Positions 11,764 through 22,397 of a stretch of 64,000 nt of DNA are shown piece after piece. The position numbers were made by a program, and so were the translations under genes. The stretch is from Timema cristinae (taxonomy: Eukaryota; Arthropoda; Insecta; Phasmatodea; Timematidae), in NCBI GenBank assembly GCA_039000515.1, contig JBCFYV010000012.1:112367883-112431882 (forward strand). The letters are read 5' to 3'. A model generated the notes under the pieces. The model did not search any database and was not told the origin of the DNA. It worked only from the letters and a program-made list of their open reading frames with translations. Position 1 is the stretch's first letter, and each line of letters begins with the position of its first letter.

Positions 11764-12101
11764 CAGTGGCTTCCCAACATGGGGGGGAAGTGGGGGGCGA
11801 TGAGATGATATTCAAAGGGGGAAAAATTAAAATAGTACTGTACAGTAGAAGTTGCCGGGTAGCACGAGTCACTGGCTATTCTCAGCCGGCGAGTTCACTG
11901 CACTCACCCCTCTTCACAGTTACCCCACCTGTTGTTCAGCGTGGCCGACTGGTGACTCAACCCCCTCCCCTCCTGCCAACACAACACACTTGCCATTGAC
12001 CTACATTGTCTTCAGTCTTCACTAGCCTTTGTGTGCCTCACCATCAGTTTTTGTGCGTGTCTTTTCTGTTTTTGTGTGTTTGTTTTGAAGTGTATAAGTT
12101 C

Positions 12102-13913
12102 ATGCACAATGGATTCAAAAAGAAGAAGTGTCGTCAATACTCAGCTGAGTATTTAAAATTCGGTTTTATCACGTCACCGCAAAATGTGCAGTTTCCACAT
12201 TGTCTTTTGTGCGATAAAACATTTACTAGTAATGAAGCCATGAAGCCTTCGCGAATGGAAGATCATTTATCAAGAGTACACAGTGATAAAGTGAGTAAAG
12301 AACTTAGTTATTTTCAACACCTCAAAGCTAAAGCTGTTAAACGGCCTAATGTGAGTGAATTATTTAAAAAACGAGCAACCGATCTTGACAAAGGTCTTCT
12401 TGCTTCTTACGAGGTGAGGTGTCTTTATTGATCGCTAAATGTGGTAAACCTCACACAATTGGCGAAACTCGTGTTTTACCGGCCACCAAAAAAATTGTTG
12501 AAATCATGCTAGGCGAGGGCTCTAGTAATAAGATAAGTCAATTGGTTCCTTTGAGCAACAATACTGTTTCCAGGCGAATTGACGAAATGGCCACAGACGT
12601 TGAATCCAAACTCACCAATTTGTTGAAAAAAAGTAAATTTGCATTGCAGATTGATGAATCAACTGTGATTGATAACAAAGCAATTTTATTAGCTTATGTG
12701 AGGTTTATCAATGAACAAAAGGAAATTACCGAGGAAATGCTGTTTGCAAGAACTTTGATCACTGATAGAAGGGATCGTCGATTTTTAAAGTGGTACAAGA
12801 TTATTTTGAGGAAAAAGAGATTCCCCTAACAAACGTGAGCGCTTGCGCAACAGACGGTGCTCCTGCCATGTCAGGTCGTCATGCTGGGTTTCTAGCCCAC
12901 CTTAAGAAAGAAGTGCCAGAGGTCATCACTATTCACTGTGTCATTCATCGTCAACACTTAGCTGCGAAAAAATTGAGTGGTGTCCTGCATAAACCCTAAA
13001 ACTGGTCATTACTGGTGTCAACAAGATTAAAGCTAATTCCCTCAATGACCGTCTGTTCCGACAATTTGCATGAAAATGATGAGGAATTCAAACGCTTGCT
13101 TCTACATACGGCCGTGAGGTGGCTTTCCAAAGGAAACTGTTTGCGCCGTTTCTTAGAATTATTTGACACGGTTACTGAGTTTCTCGACACGTCTGATCCT
13201 GTTTTAAGTGAGAATTTGAAGCAACACAAGTTGGAACTTGCGTACCTTAAAGATATTTTTGAAAAAAATGAACAAGTCAATATAAGGCTTCAAGGAAACA
13301 AGATGAACCTTATCAAGGCCAAAGGAATTATTTCATCATTCATAGCCAAGTTTGATATTCACAAGGTAAATATTGGCCGTAAAGAGCTGATTCAGTCTCG
13401 TACCCTTAAAAAGTGTTCAGTGTCAGCTAACGGGACTCCTGAACTCCCAGAAGACAAAATCCTAATTTTTACTGATCACCTTGACCAGTTAAAAACTGAC
13501 ATGGAATTAAGATTTGAAGATTTGACCAAGTTACAAATTCCTGATTGGATTCTAGATCCATTCTCGTTTGAAGCTGTGGATAAGCTTGATAAACTCTTTG
13601 CAGACAGAGTTTCTAGATCTGAAGTATGACTGTGAGGCGAAAATCATTTTCAAGCAGAGTGGTTACGAGTTGGGCTGGGTTGAAGATTATGGACACTTAT
13701 CCACAACTGTGGGGAAAAACTGAACCACTTCTCATCTCGTTCCGATCAACTATTTAGTTGAAAAAGGATTTAGTTCTGTTTTTCCAGCTCCTCACAAAAC
13801 AAAGAAATAAGTTGGACATTTGCCTCAAAGGAGACTTGCGCCTGAATTTGACGAACATAAAGCCGGATATTCAAGCTTTAACTGAAATCCACCAAGCACA
13901 AGGCAGCCATTGA
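12102..13913 (+). pseudogene. hAT transposase with N-terminal BED-type zinc finger, frameshifted
   Basis: Fragments in different frames line up along a ZBED5/SCAND3-type transposase. There is a BED finger (CLLCDKTFTSNEAM then HLSRVH) at about 12205-12285. A catalytic-core segment runs 12419-12829, with ALQIDESTVIDNKAILLAYV. Then CATDGAPAMSGRHAGFLAHL with HCVIHRQHLAAKKL lies at 12838-12985, a LLLHTAVRWLSKGNCL block in 13087-13145, and a C-terminal hATC dimerisation-like region about 13700-13913. At least four frame changes (near 12416, 12800, 12995 and 13063) and further breaks after 13629 make it non-functional. The whole domain order is kept, so the copy decayed in place and was not deleted. 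Confidence 0.9.
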
Positions 13914-13931
13914 AAAGGTAAAATAAAACAA

Positions 13932-14215
13932 TATTATTATTATTAGCACCACGTCTTACTACCCGTTCAGGTTATACGCACTTACGCTAATGTGTAATGG
14001 TAGGGTATTGTGAGATGAAATGAAGGACCTACAGTTTAACGTGGAATCCGAACCACGGTGGCAGCCTGGCATTCCACACATTCACAAGATGTCTTGTCAA
14101 GGTGTAGGAAGGGTTTGGGAATCAAATAAATTTGTGCCGGGACCGAGGATTGAACCCCGGCCGCAGCACAGAAGTCTGACACCTTAGCCCTAGACCAACC
14201 AGGTCACCCAATAAT
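13932..14215 (-). repeat. SINE-B copy nested in the hAT element
   Basis: Reverse copy of the B family. It has the 3' tail (GCACCACGTCTTACTACCCG), the CGTGGAATCCGAACCACGG body and the tRNA-like head with TGAACCCCGGCC (reverse B box). It lies inside the 11764-14612 hAT element, so it inserted later. Confidence 0.85.
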
Positions 14216-15024
14216 AAAACAATAACAAATTTTCAAACTTTCATTTATTTTTTCAAATTTTAACTGCCAACTTTCTTAATTTTTCCAGATTCCAATTTAA
14301 AAATGAAAACATGTACTCCTGTTTTTTAAATGTACATCAATGATCTTGGTTAATTATTTCACTTCTTTGTTATTTAAAAAAATCTGTAAAAAATGTACAT
14401 TTTTTTCCTATTTTATTCAAGAGTGACCGGATAAAACTGCTTTGGTTGTTTTTATAATGGTAGTAAAATTGTTTATAATAATAAAAACTGCTTTATTATT
14501 TACACCTTACTTCAAATTAAAATTAGGCATACAATGAAAATGAAAAGGGGGCGATAGGTGTTAGTCAACCTCCAGAAAGGGGAGCTGGGCCACAAAAGGT
14601 TGGGAACCACTGCCTTAGACCATGCAACCACAGACATGATATTTATTTAAATTTAAATATCCAACCAACCCATTGGGGAAAAAATGTTTACTTCATCTGG
14701 AATCAAAATCCTGTATTGTAGGTCAATGTTAACTAAGCATGGGTAACAAATTAGTTTATAGATTAATTTTCACGCGAGAAACTGTTTAATAAATATTATA
14801 TTATTTATTTAAGGAAAACCAAATATTATTTAAATGCATGGGTGTAGACAGAAAAAATTTTTTTTTTATAAAAGGACAAGGTTTTTAAACAAAAGATAAT
14901 AAGTATTTTAATAATTATTTATTTAAATTGAGTTACAAGTAAATGATGTTCATTCACACCCAAGTTCAGGCAACATTTGGATTCACATAAAATGCAACGC
15001 TCACTGTACATTTCATTTACCCTG

Positions 15025-15125
15025 CCTGAAAGGTAGGAGTCTTACCTTGACAGTTTACACTATGACCCTATCTTATAAGCTGTGCCATAGTTTAAACTGT
15101 TAAGGTAAGCTGCCTTTCAACGTGA
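15025..15125. repeat. Short inverted repeat with dispersed relatives
   Basis: GAAAGGTAGGAGTCTTACCTTGAC on the left mirrors GTTAAGGTAAGCTGCCTTTC on the right. Similar AAGGCAAGACTGCTACCT and CAAGGTAAGACTGCTTGCTA lie near 62487 and 32077. Confidence 0.6.
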
Positions 15126-15637
15126 AAGGAGTGTACCGGAAGTTAAACCAAAGTACTTTCAAACATACTGTTCACAAAGGATGAGTACAAAGTTCATAAA
15201 GTAAGTTTATTTAACTAACACAATCACTGCATCGTGTTCCACTTTAAACACAAGCTAATTAGTGAACAAAGAAGAGTTCAACTCCAGTTAGTTAAAACAC
15301 AAAGAGAGACATAAAAGAGCAAACTAACTTATACTTCAAAGACAAAATTGTCCTAGTTGTTGATTATTAAAGAATTTTCCTTAGCTCCTGTGTAAACCAT
15401 TATTGGTGACCATGAATATGATTTGAAATAAAACTAAAAATAACACTTTCACATGACTTGATGCAAAGTCCCTAATTAAATATTTCTAACGGTAATAAAA
15501 GCAGAGGCAAAAAAGGGTTATAAGAACTTATTAAATTCATATTAGAGACAACTATTTAAATTGGGTGAATCCTTTTGAAAAAATAAATGACAATGGGTAT
15601 ATTTTATCTGTTGGCAATAATTTTCTCAGTAAACATT

Positions 15638-15886
15638 ATTATTTTTATCGCAATGTCTCAACCTATTCAGGTTATACACATTTATGATAATTACTCTAAT
15701 GGGGTAGGAATATAGAAGTACTTTAGAGGTTATCTACCCACATTTTCTTGGAAAGAGAGTGGTAAACCATTCAGGAAAAACCACCCTACGTAGTACCCGA
15801 CCGGGATTCGAACCCTGATCTCCCTGTCATCAACAGGCCAGTCTAACATAAAGAATTATGCCTTAGACCATTTGGCTACTGAAGCG
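15638..15886 (-). repeat. SINE-A copy, reverse, full length
   Basis: Reversed tail CGCAATGTCTCAACCTATTC, body AGGAAAAACCACCC, B box GGGATTCGAACCCTGATCTC and head TGCCTTAGACCATTTGGC are all present. Confidence 0.8.
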
Positions 15887-16637
15887 GGTTATTATTAATT
15901 AGTATGCTCAACATTTGGGCTAATAACTTAATTTAAAGGTAAAGATTGGGAAGGCAACTCAGAAGAAATGCACCCACATCAGTAAGAAATAGGGATTATA
16001 AAACTACTATTTGTAAACGAATATAATGGAAACTCTACCTCCCAAGTCACTGGCAATCCAGCTCATTGCGAGTCTAACGTCTTATACCATGGGCCCAATG
16101 TGGGTGGTATGTCCTAATGTGAACGGTAGTATTTTAACTAAGGATTGTGCCAAGTCCACTATTTGTCATGCATTGTGTGTGGATCCAAAAACAGCTCTAT
16201 ACACTTTGACACACAGTTCTACACGCTAATTACAATATTTTGATGAAAACACTGACATGATTAATAATTTAATCCATTTTTCAATAAAGTCTGCCTTAGC
16301 CTAAAGTGCAGAAAGTCACAAGAGCTAATAATTCAGTTATGTCACATGAATGAAAAAACTTAAATTGATTTTAGGCTCGTATATATTCTAAACTTACAAT
16401 TTGCTAACATTAACATACTTTTTTTTAAACAAAATTGGTTACTTATTACGAAATTGACTCCTTCAAAATTATAACTTTTTATAATCATCTTAAATCACAT
16501 TAATACTTGAAAAAGTGTACAAATTGTAAACAAGCTTAGCCTAAAAAAAAAGTCATTAAAGATAAACAATTAAAAACATAAGATAAAACTTAACTTTGCC
16601 TATTAAAATATTTTAGCATATAACACTTCTTCCAGAC

Positions 16638-16996
16638 CAGGGCTGTGGAATCGGTGCTTCCAGTCTTCGGCTTTGACTCCTCTTTGTTTCTATTGTCCGA
16701 CTCCAACTCGTTTATTAAATAGTAATGACAAATTTACCGCAGTAAAATTCTCCAATACAAATGACTTTATAAGAACTTTCTTTGACATTGTAAATGTATA
16801 TTTAAATTTGTCAATTCAAACTACAAATATTGGTCATAAAGAATAAAAAAGTATAAAATTAAAATTATATATTTACCATATATAATTTATACCATTTACC
16901 ATTTGTAATTATATTAGTTTTTATTTTGAAGCCAGAGTCGGTACATTTTTACCGACTCGGCCTCCACCCAAAATTTCTTCCGACTCCACAGCCCTA
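16638..16996. mobile_element. hAT MITE with CAGGGCTGTGGA termini and 8-bp TSD
   Basis: Starts CAGGGCTGTGGAATCGG and ends CCGACTCCACAGCCCTA. Flanking 8-bp duplications TTCCAGAC lie at 16630-16637 and 16997-17004. Further copies lie at 39793-40396 and from 63829 to the window end. Confidence 0.88.
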
Positions 16997-17814
16997 TTCC
17001 AGACACAAAGTTCTAACCGTTTTCATATACTTAGTTTCAATAAATTTATCGTACACTCTCGTTATATTGTTAGGGATATCCTAAACGGTAATATTAAAAA
17101 TATCTACAATAATTTATTACAAAATGACTCTTAAGTTTTGATTCTTTATGTAATTGTGATGCTTCTCAGTCATATTTAATACCGTGCTCAATAATGTAAA
17201 TAGTACTCTCTAATGTATATGATGGTGAAATGATTACAATATATAAACAAGTGTTTATTTAACTGGACTTCAATTTAAAGCCCAACATTTTGTTTGGAAG
17301 TTGTGAAATAATATTAGAAAGTAAAAGAAACATGATCAAGATGAAAATACATATTGCTACTTTAAAAAAAACCTCTGGATATTAATTAACATTGTAGTTA
17401 GAATTTTAGTTTAGCGATAGAAAAATAAAACCTACTATAAAATTAAAAATCACCACTGCTCTGTAATATAAATGTTATTCGAATTAGTTAGTAGCTATGA
17501 AATGTTTGTCACTGTCTTGATAACTTTATTTTGAAAGTAACAAATAATTATAGCATTAAATATATTTAGTTCACATTCATGGTTGTCGAAATATTTCTAA
17601 TATATGAGTTTGCTTTGATTTGAACAAATGGACTTTACAAACTCGAATCGAATATATGGAATATTCTTGAAGATGAATCAAAGTTTGAATCTTTCCCCAC
17701 AACATTCAATTCATTTACTTCTGACGTTTGCATATGCATCTTAATTTATTACAGGGTGTCCAGCTAAACTATATTTTAAAATTTCCAGTCACTATATATT
17801 ACAAATATCTTGAC

Positions 17815-18105
17815 ACTTGATCTCAGTCAGTAACGTGTCTGCCTATCGAGCTAAGGGTGCCTGATTCGATTCCCGGCGTGGCCGAAAAATGTATAGTTGA
17901 TGAAACATGGGTTTACATTTTCACACTGATAAATTAAAGGCCAAAGACTGGATGTTGTGCCTATCCTAGTTTAAAGTATAAGGCATATGAATCTACGACA
18001 GGCCTAGCAAGCTGGTAGTGGAAAAAAATATATATATATATAGGCTTGAATAAAAAAACTTATCTAAATCACAGGCTGGAAAACAATAATGGATGTAAAG
18101 TAATA
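17815..18105 (+). repeat. SINE-C (tRNA-like head, LINE-like tail)
   Basis: The head (CTCAGTCAGTAACG... then GATTCGATTCCCGGC) resembles A and B boxes. The body has TTTTCACACTGATAAATTAA and GGATGTTGTGCC, and a TATA-rich tract precedes a tail CACAGGCTGGAAAACAATAATGG. Confidence 0.8.
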
Positions 18106-18846
18106 TAATACAAACATTGTTTTATTATGATTGCAACTTAATGTAATACTATTTCTAGACACATAAACAACCTGAAATTGTGTCACTATGAATGGGTTAA
18201 AATATTTCAGCCTAAAGCTAGGGGCTACTGGGTAGTGTGTTAAAAGAGATTAGCGGTCAGTATTAAATGGAAGAAAAATGTTATTTTGACTATTGTAAAT
18301 AATATTTGCATATGTTTGATCAAGATCCCTGACTTATCCATGACCTTTCCAGGACTCTGGACACCCTGTGTAATGTATATAATTGAACATACATGGAGTA
18401 TTTTATCTTTCAATACTTTCATTATCTAAGCCAGATTTTTTTTCCTAAGCAAAGTAGAAGCTGATATTTTTTTCAACACTTTGCACGCAAATTCCAATCT
18501 CTTTCCTATACTAAAGAGTTAAAATATTAATTAGATCTTCTATTTATTAAGCTATCAAGTAAATGAACTGTTTGATAAAGATGATTAGTTTGTTTGTTCA
18601 AGTGTGGGAACAATAAAATATGATAATCCAATCTGAAGGAATGATTAAAGCCTTGTTATAAAACAAATTAATACACTTCTCTCTTCATCTTTAATCATTT
18701 TCACAGAAACACATTAGTTTTAATTTTCAGAAATATTTTTTTCATAATAAAAAAAATTGGATCAGAAGATTTAGGTAGAATTGGCTTTAATCTATTATTT
18801 TATGAATATGAATCTTGGAAATAGATAAAAGGAGTAAATATAAATA

Positions 18847-19058
18847 CAGTGGCCCCATGGCTTCTTTAGTGTGACTGACAACTCACAGCTGACTTCTGAC
18901 AGTCAACATTTAGGTATATACATAAATGTTGACTGTCAGAAGTGACAGCTGCTAAACACATATTTTTGCAGATCATATGGTTCAGCGTAGAATACATAAT
19001 TTGGTCTGGTAACTTTTCAAAGCCATCAGCCAGCACCAAAGAAGTCATGGGGCTACTG
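18847..19058. mobile_element. TA-flanked foldback MITE, copy 1 (Tc1/mariner type)
   Basis: Starts CAGTGGCCCCATGGCTTCTT and ends (reversed) CAGTAGCCCCATGACTTCTT. TA flanks both sides. The interior holds a second inverted repeat around GACAGTCAACATTTA / TAAATGTTGACTGTC. It has no ORF that resembles a transposase. Confidence 0.75.
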
Positions 19059-19569
19059 TAGAAAAATAAAAGAGAAATAGAAACAGTAGTAACTAAATGT
19101 TAACATGCTTCAAATCCATTCTTATATCATTCATACATTCAGTTAAGTGTTAGATTACCGTCTGGGGTCTGGTTGTTAAGTTCACCCTGTAGTTTAAATA
19201 TTTCTGTTGAACTACCATAAGCAGTAGTAAGGAGCTCTAAACAAATGTAACTAAGCAGATTGAAAAACTTTCTTTTTAAGGATTTGAGACTTGAATCAGA
19301 TTTTTTTTCTAATCCTCGTTCTCAGATATCCTCAAGTTTGAGGATCAACGGTCTCATCTTAGATTTAGTGTGAAGGATATATGAAAAGATGAAGGGAGAA
19401 GATTATTCTCTGACCCTAATCTAACTATCCCTCCAGGTTATTTAACTTATCACTAGCATTACTAATTTTGATGTGTGCTAGGTGACCAAATAAAAGCCAA
19501 AGTAATGATTACCAATAATGTCATATATAGTAGTTATTTAAGGGAAAAAAAACTATTATATTTATATAT

Positions 19570-19840
19570 GTCAGAAAGCAAAGGAAAGCGGGATAAGAAC
19601 AAATAAAAGGTGCAAACACCAGATGGATTTACGGTGAAAAGAATAACACAGCTCCCACTTTGCATTGCCGCCAATGAACGCCAACTGGAGGAAATAATTA
19701 ATTACCGCCTGAATCTTTGACCTAGGTTTTATCCTATCAAAACACTTTAGAAGGAAGTGTGAAACATACAACACAACCTCCTTAGAGAGAAATAAAAGAG
19801 AAATTGAGAAAAAGGAGATTAGTATATCCAACATTAAGGT
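19570..19840 (-). mobile_element. Family D fragment
   Basis: Contains TTGCATTGCCGCCAATGAAC, TTGACCTAGGTTTTATCC and the TTAGATAGG-like region in reverse orientation to the 50147 copy. Only part of the element is present. Confidence 0.55.
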
Positions 19841-20195
19841 TAATGATGAGTTGACCTAAGTGTTAGGTTGAAGGACGCAGCTTAAGAGGAAATGCATCCC
19901 ATTAGCATGGAAAGAGTATGTGAATGACCCCCCCCCCCCCCCCGTGTCCTCATCAAAGGTTACCATGTACAATGAAAGTCGAACCTCTAAATCCTTGGGT
20001 TTTTTTTGTCCCCTAGATATACATTAAAAGTATCTTGTAGATAATTTTTGACTTTATTAAAAAAAAAACAAAAAAAGAGTGAAGTGACAAACATTCCCAA
20101 AACAAATAAGTTATACACCATCATTACTTTGGTGAGTTTATGTAGATCTTTCAGATCCTAGGATAGTAGACAGTAAAATAATTAACATTTTATCA

Positions 20196-20500
20196 CCGTC
20201 CTCTTGCTATAGGTGTCAGCATTCCTGACTTCTAATCTAGAGATCCTGGGTTTAATTCCTGGCAGTTTCATATGTATTTTCTCAAAGGGGGATTGTTGCC
20301 ATGGTCTAGTTAGTTAGACTTAAGTTAGATTTAAAATTATACTTGCACCACATCGTCCTTATCATTATCATCTTATCGAGTCGAAGTAACCGCATCTTTA
20401 TGGTGGCCCAACCTCAGAAGAGAGTTACACATGTCCGACACTACCAATAGAAGAACAGGAATGTCTAGCCGACAAATCCTAGTGGCATAAGCTTAAAAAA
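20196..20500 (+). repeat. Possible further tRNA-derived SINE
   Basis: TCCTGGGTTTAATTCCTGGC resembles a B box and TATAGGTGTCAGCATTCC lies at A-box distance. The body (CTTATCGAGTCGAAGTAACC) is seen once here and it ends at an A/T-rich run. Confidence 0.4.
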
Positions 20501-20659
20501 AGGTTTTTTTCTTCCCCAAACATTGATCTTTAGCAACAGGTGTGCACAACAAATAGTTGCTAGAGAAGTCTCCAGAACATGTGTTAAGGAGGCGTAAGAG
20601 GAACTATGTAGTTGCGTCTGGGTTGCCTGCATAGTTACATTATTGGGACAGGAGTGTAG

Positions 20660-20816
20660 GTGTTGTAATTTAGAGGAAATGTACCCATATTTGAGAGGAC
20701 CAAGAGTGAGAAACCATTTAGGAAAAAAACACCCTCTAGCGAATCCAATCAGGATTTGGAATTCAACCTCCCAGTTACTGACAGTTCGGTTTATTTCTAA
20801 AATGATGCCTTAAAGC
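20660..20816 (-). repeat. SINE-A fragment, reverse
   Basis: TTTAGAGGAAATGTACCCAT, ACCATTTAGGAAAAAAACACC and GATGCCTTAAAG match the reverse A family. A shorter relative lies at 19873-19930, next to a C15-20 homopolymer. Confidence 0.6.
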
Positions 20817-21090
20817 AGGGGTCAGCAATCTTTTGGGCCTTAATCAACCTAAAAAATTAATCAAAAGTCCAGCGATCATGTCTTCACTATACCATTGCTT
20901 TTCTTCCTATGCATTTTATATATAATCCTTAAATTCAATCTTCCATCAACTAATACCAAGGTATCCACCTTTCTAGAAAAAAATAGTAATAATAAAACTT
21001 ACATTTCCATACTAAACTATTTAATTTTCTTGACATTACTAATTATGACAATCAAGATAATCTTGGTCGAACTCAGATATTATAAAAAAA
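20817..21090. mobile_element. Partial hAT-like MITE
   Basis: Starts CAGGGGTCAGCAATCTTTTG next to a reverse SINE-A copy and runs into a LINE fragment at about 21100. Only one end is present. Confidence 0.45.
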
Positions 21091-21099
21091 AAAAAGCTT

Positions 21100-21905
21100 G
21101 ATGTATTTGGGAGCTTAGAAGACCAAAAAGACTTTATGGTATTGGGGGAGAAGGAAGATTAAGTAAAGAAACAGGAATGGAATGAGGAAATGAAAGAGTG
21201 TGGAATGAAATTTAGTCTGGTGAAGCGTGAAGTGATGGAAAAGACAAGGAAGAAGATATGGCCTAGTAAAGCTATTAAGTTGGATGAAATAGAGCTGAGA
21301 AAAGTACAGAGCGCAAAATATCTTGGAAGCGTGATTGAGGTGAAGGATTAGACTAAAGAGGATCTGATAAGAGGAAAGCAGGGAGAGTTGTTCTATAGGT
21401 GTGTAAGAGACTTTCTATGGAGAATAGAAATGCCCTTGAAGTTTGCGGAAGTCTTATAAAGGGCGTACTTTGTACCCAATTGTCACATACACAGCAGAAA
21501 CAAGTAGTAAGAGAGACTTGGAAAGTGGAGACCATGGGAATGAAGTTTGTTAGGAGCGTGTTAGCTGTCACGAGGAAAAATAGAATTAAGAATGAAATTG
21601 TTTGGGCTAGAAGAATTAGAGTATAAAGAATACATTAAATAATAGAGGAAGCAAGGCTGTAATAGTATGGTCATGTAATGAGGATGGAAAAGTAGAGAAT
21701 ACCAAAGTGAATGAGGGAGATGAGGTATGTAGGAAAAATACCGCAAGGGAAACCAAAAAGAGATGGGAGGAGTAGATAAAAATGTGTGCAAGTGAGAGGA
21801 AAAGGAGGAAGATGGAGGCATTTTACTAAACTAGCCCGACCATAGGGTGGAAACAGTATGAACAGTGGTGAGATGATAGATGTGATGATGATGATGATGA
21901 TAAGG
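21100..21905 (+). mobile_element. LINE reverse transcriptase C-terminal fragment (longest copy)
   Basis: An open stretch at about 21178-21350 reads EEMKECGMKFSLVKREVMEK and KVQSAKYLGSVIE, a reverse-transcriptase thumb-region signature. Later, in other frames, come MKFVRSVLAVTRKNRIKNE and the RWYGHVM-like block. It ends GGTGGAAACAGTATGAAC followed by a (GAT)n tail. Several frameshifts; a dead copy. Confidence 0.8.
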
Positions 21906-22397
21906 CCTTGAAATTTAGTGACAAAGTAGATTTCTTAAGCGCTTGACTGAAAAGTGCCATGTGCTCTACTGGTTGAAGATTTACTGGCCATGACCAATCC
22001 CTGCCTTAGTACACGTGACCACCAATGCAGGTAACTAAGATATTATGGAAGTAAAAAAAAATAGCTATGATAGCAATTGTTCATGGTGAATCAAGTCTAT
22101 ATATTGTAACCTGGTATAAATATTGTAAGTAAATGTCCTAAGACAAGTTAAGCACTTACAGTGGCTTATTCCCTAGTAACCATTTTGTTTCCTACACAGC
22201 CCTTTAACTAAGGAGTATAAGTGAGAGAGAGATAAGCCACGCCCCACTTTTGGAGTCTAATCCTTCAAATATGTCATTTTTAATATTCCATAGTAAAAAT
22301 AAAATTCTCTCAGTGATAAGTAACAAATTACTTGGTTGTGATGTCTATGAATTGGTGTTGGAGATTATCTAATTAGAAATACATAAATAAATGTCCA

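Larger units (their letters stand above)
11764..14612 (+). mobile_element. hAT transposon (ZBED/Buster-like), full length with 8-bp TSD
   Basis: Starts CAGTGGCTTCCCAAC and ends GTTGGGAACCACTG, so the termini are inverted repeats of the CAGTGGTTCCCAAC type. The perfect 8-bp duplication CCTTAGAC flanks it at 11756-11763 and 14613-14620. Length 2849 bp. It carries a decayed transposase in the same orientation and is itself interrupted by a SINE-B at 13932-14215. It sits inside an older SINE-A copy. Confidence 0.93.
14621..22397. other. Intergenic, AT-rich repeat region before the MAP2K 3' end
   Basis: No gene recognised. Holds SINE-A and SINE-C copies, a CAGGGCTGTGGA hAT MITE, a TA-flanked foldback MITE, a LINE fragment and unclassified AT-rich DNA (17000-17750 has nothing I recognise). 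The 3'UTR of MAP2K should lie just below 22398; no clear polyadenylation signal stood out. Confidence 0.6.

Noticed and set aside
12006..12101. Open frame extending upstream of the hAT transposase start
   Set aside because: The stretch is hydrophobic (FLFLCVCFEVYK) and unlike the family. The transposase-like part begins near 12102.
16026..16229. 67-codon open frame
   Set aside because: No domain, no splice context, and overlaps reverse repeat-like DNA; likely chance.
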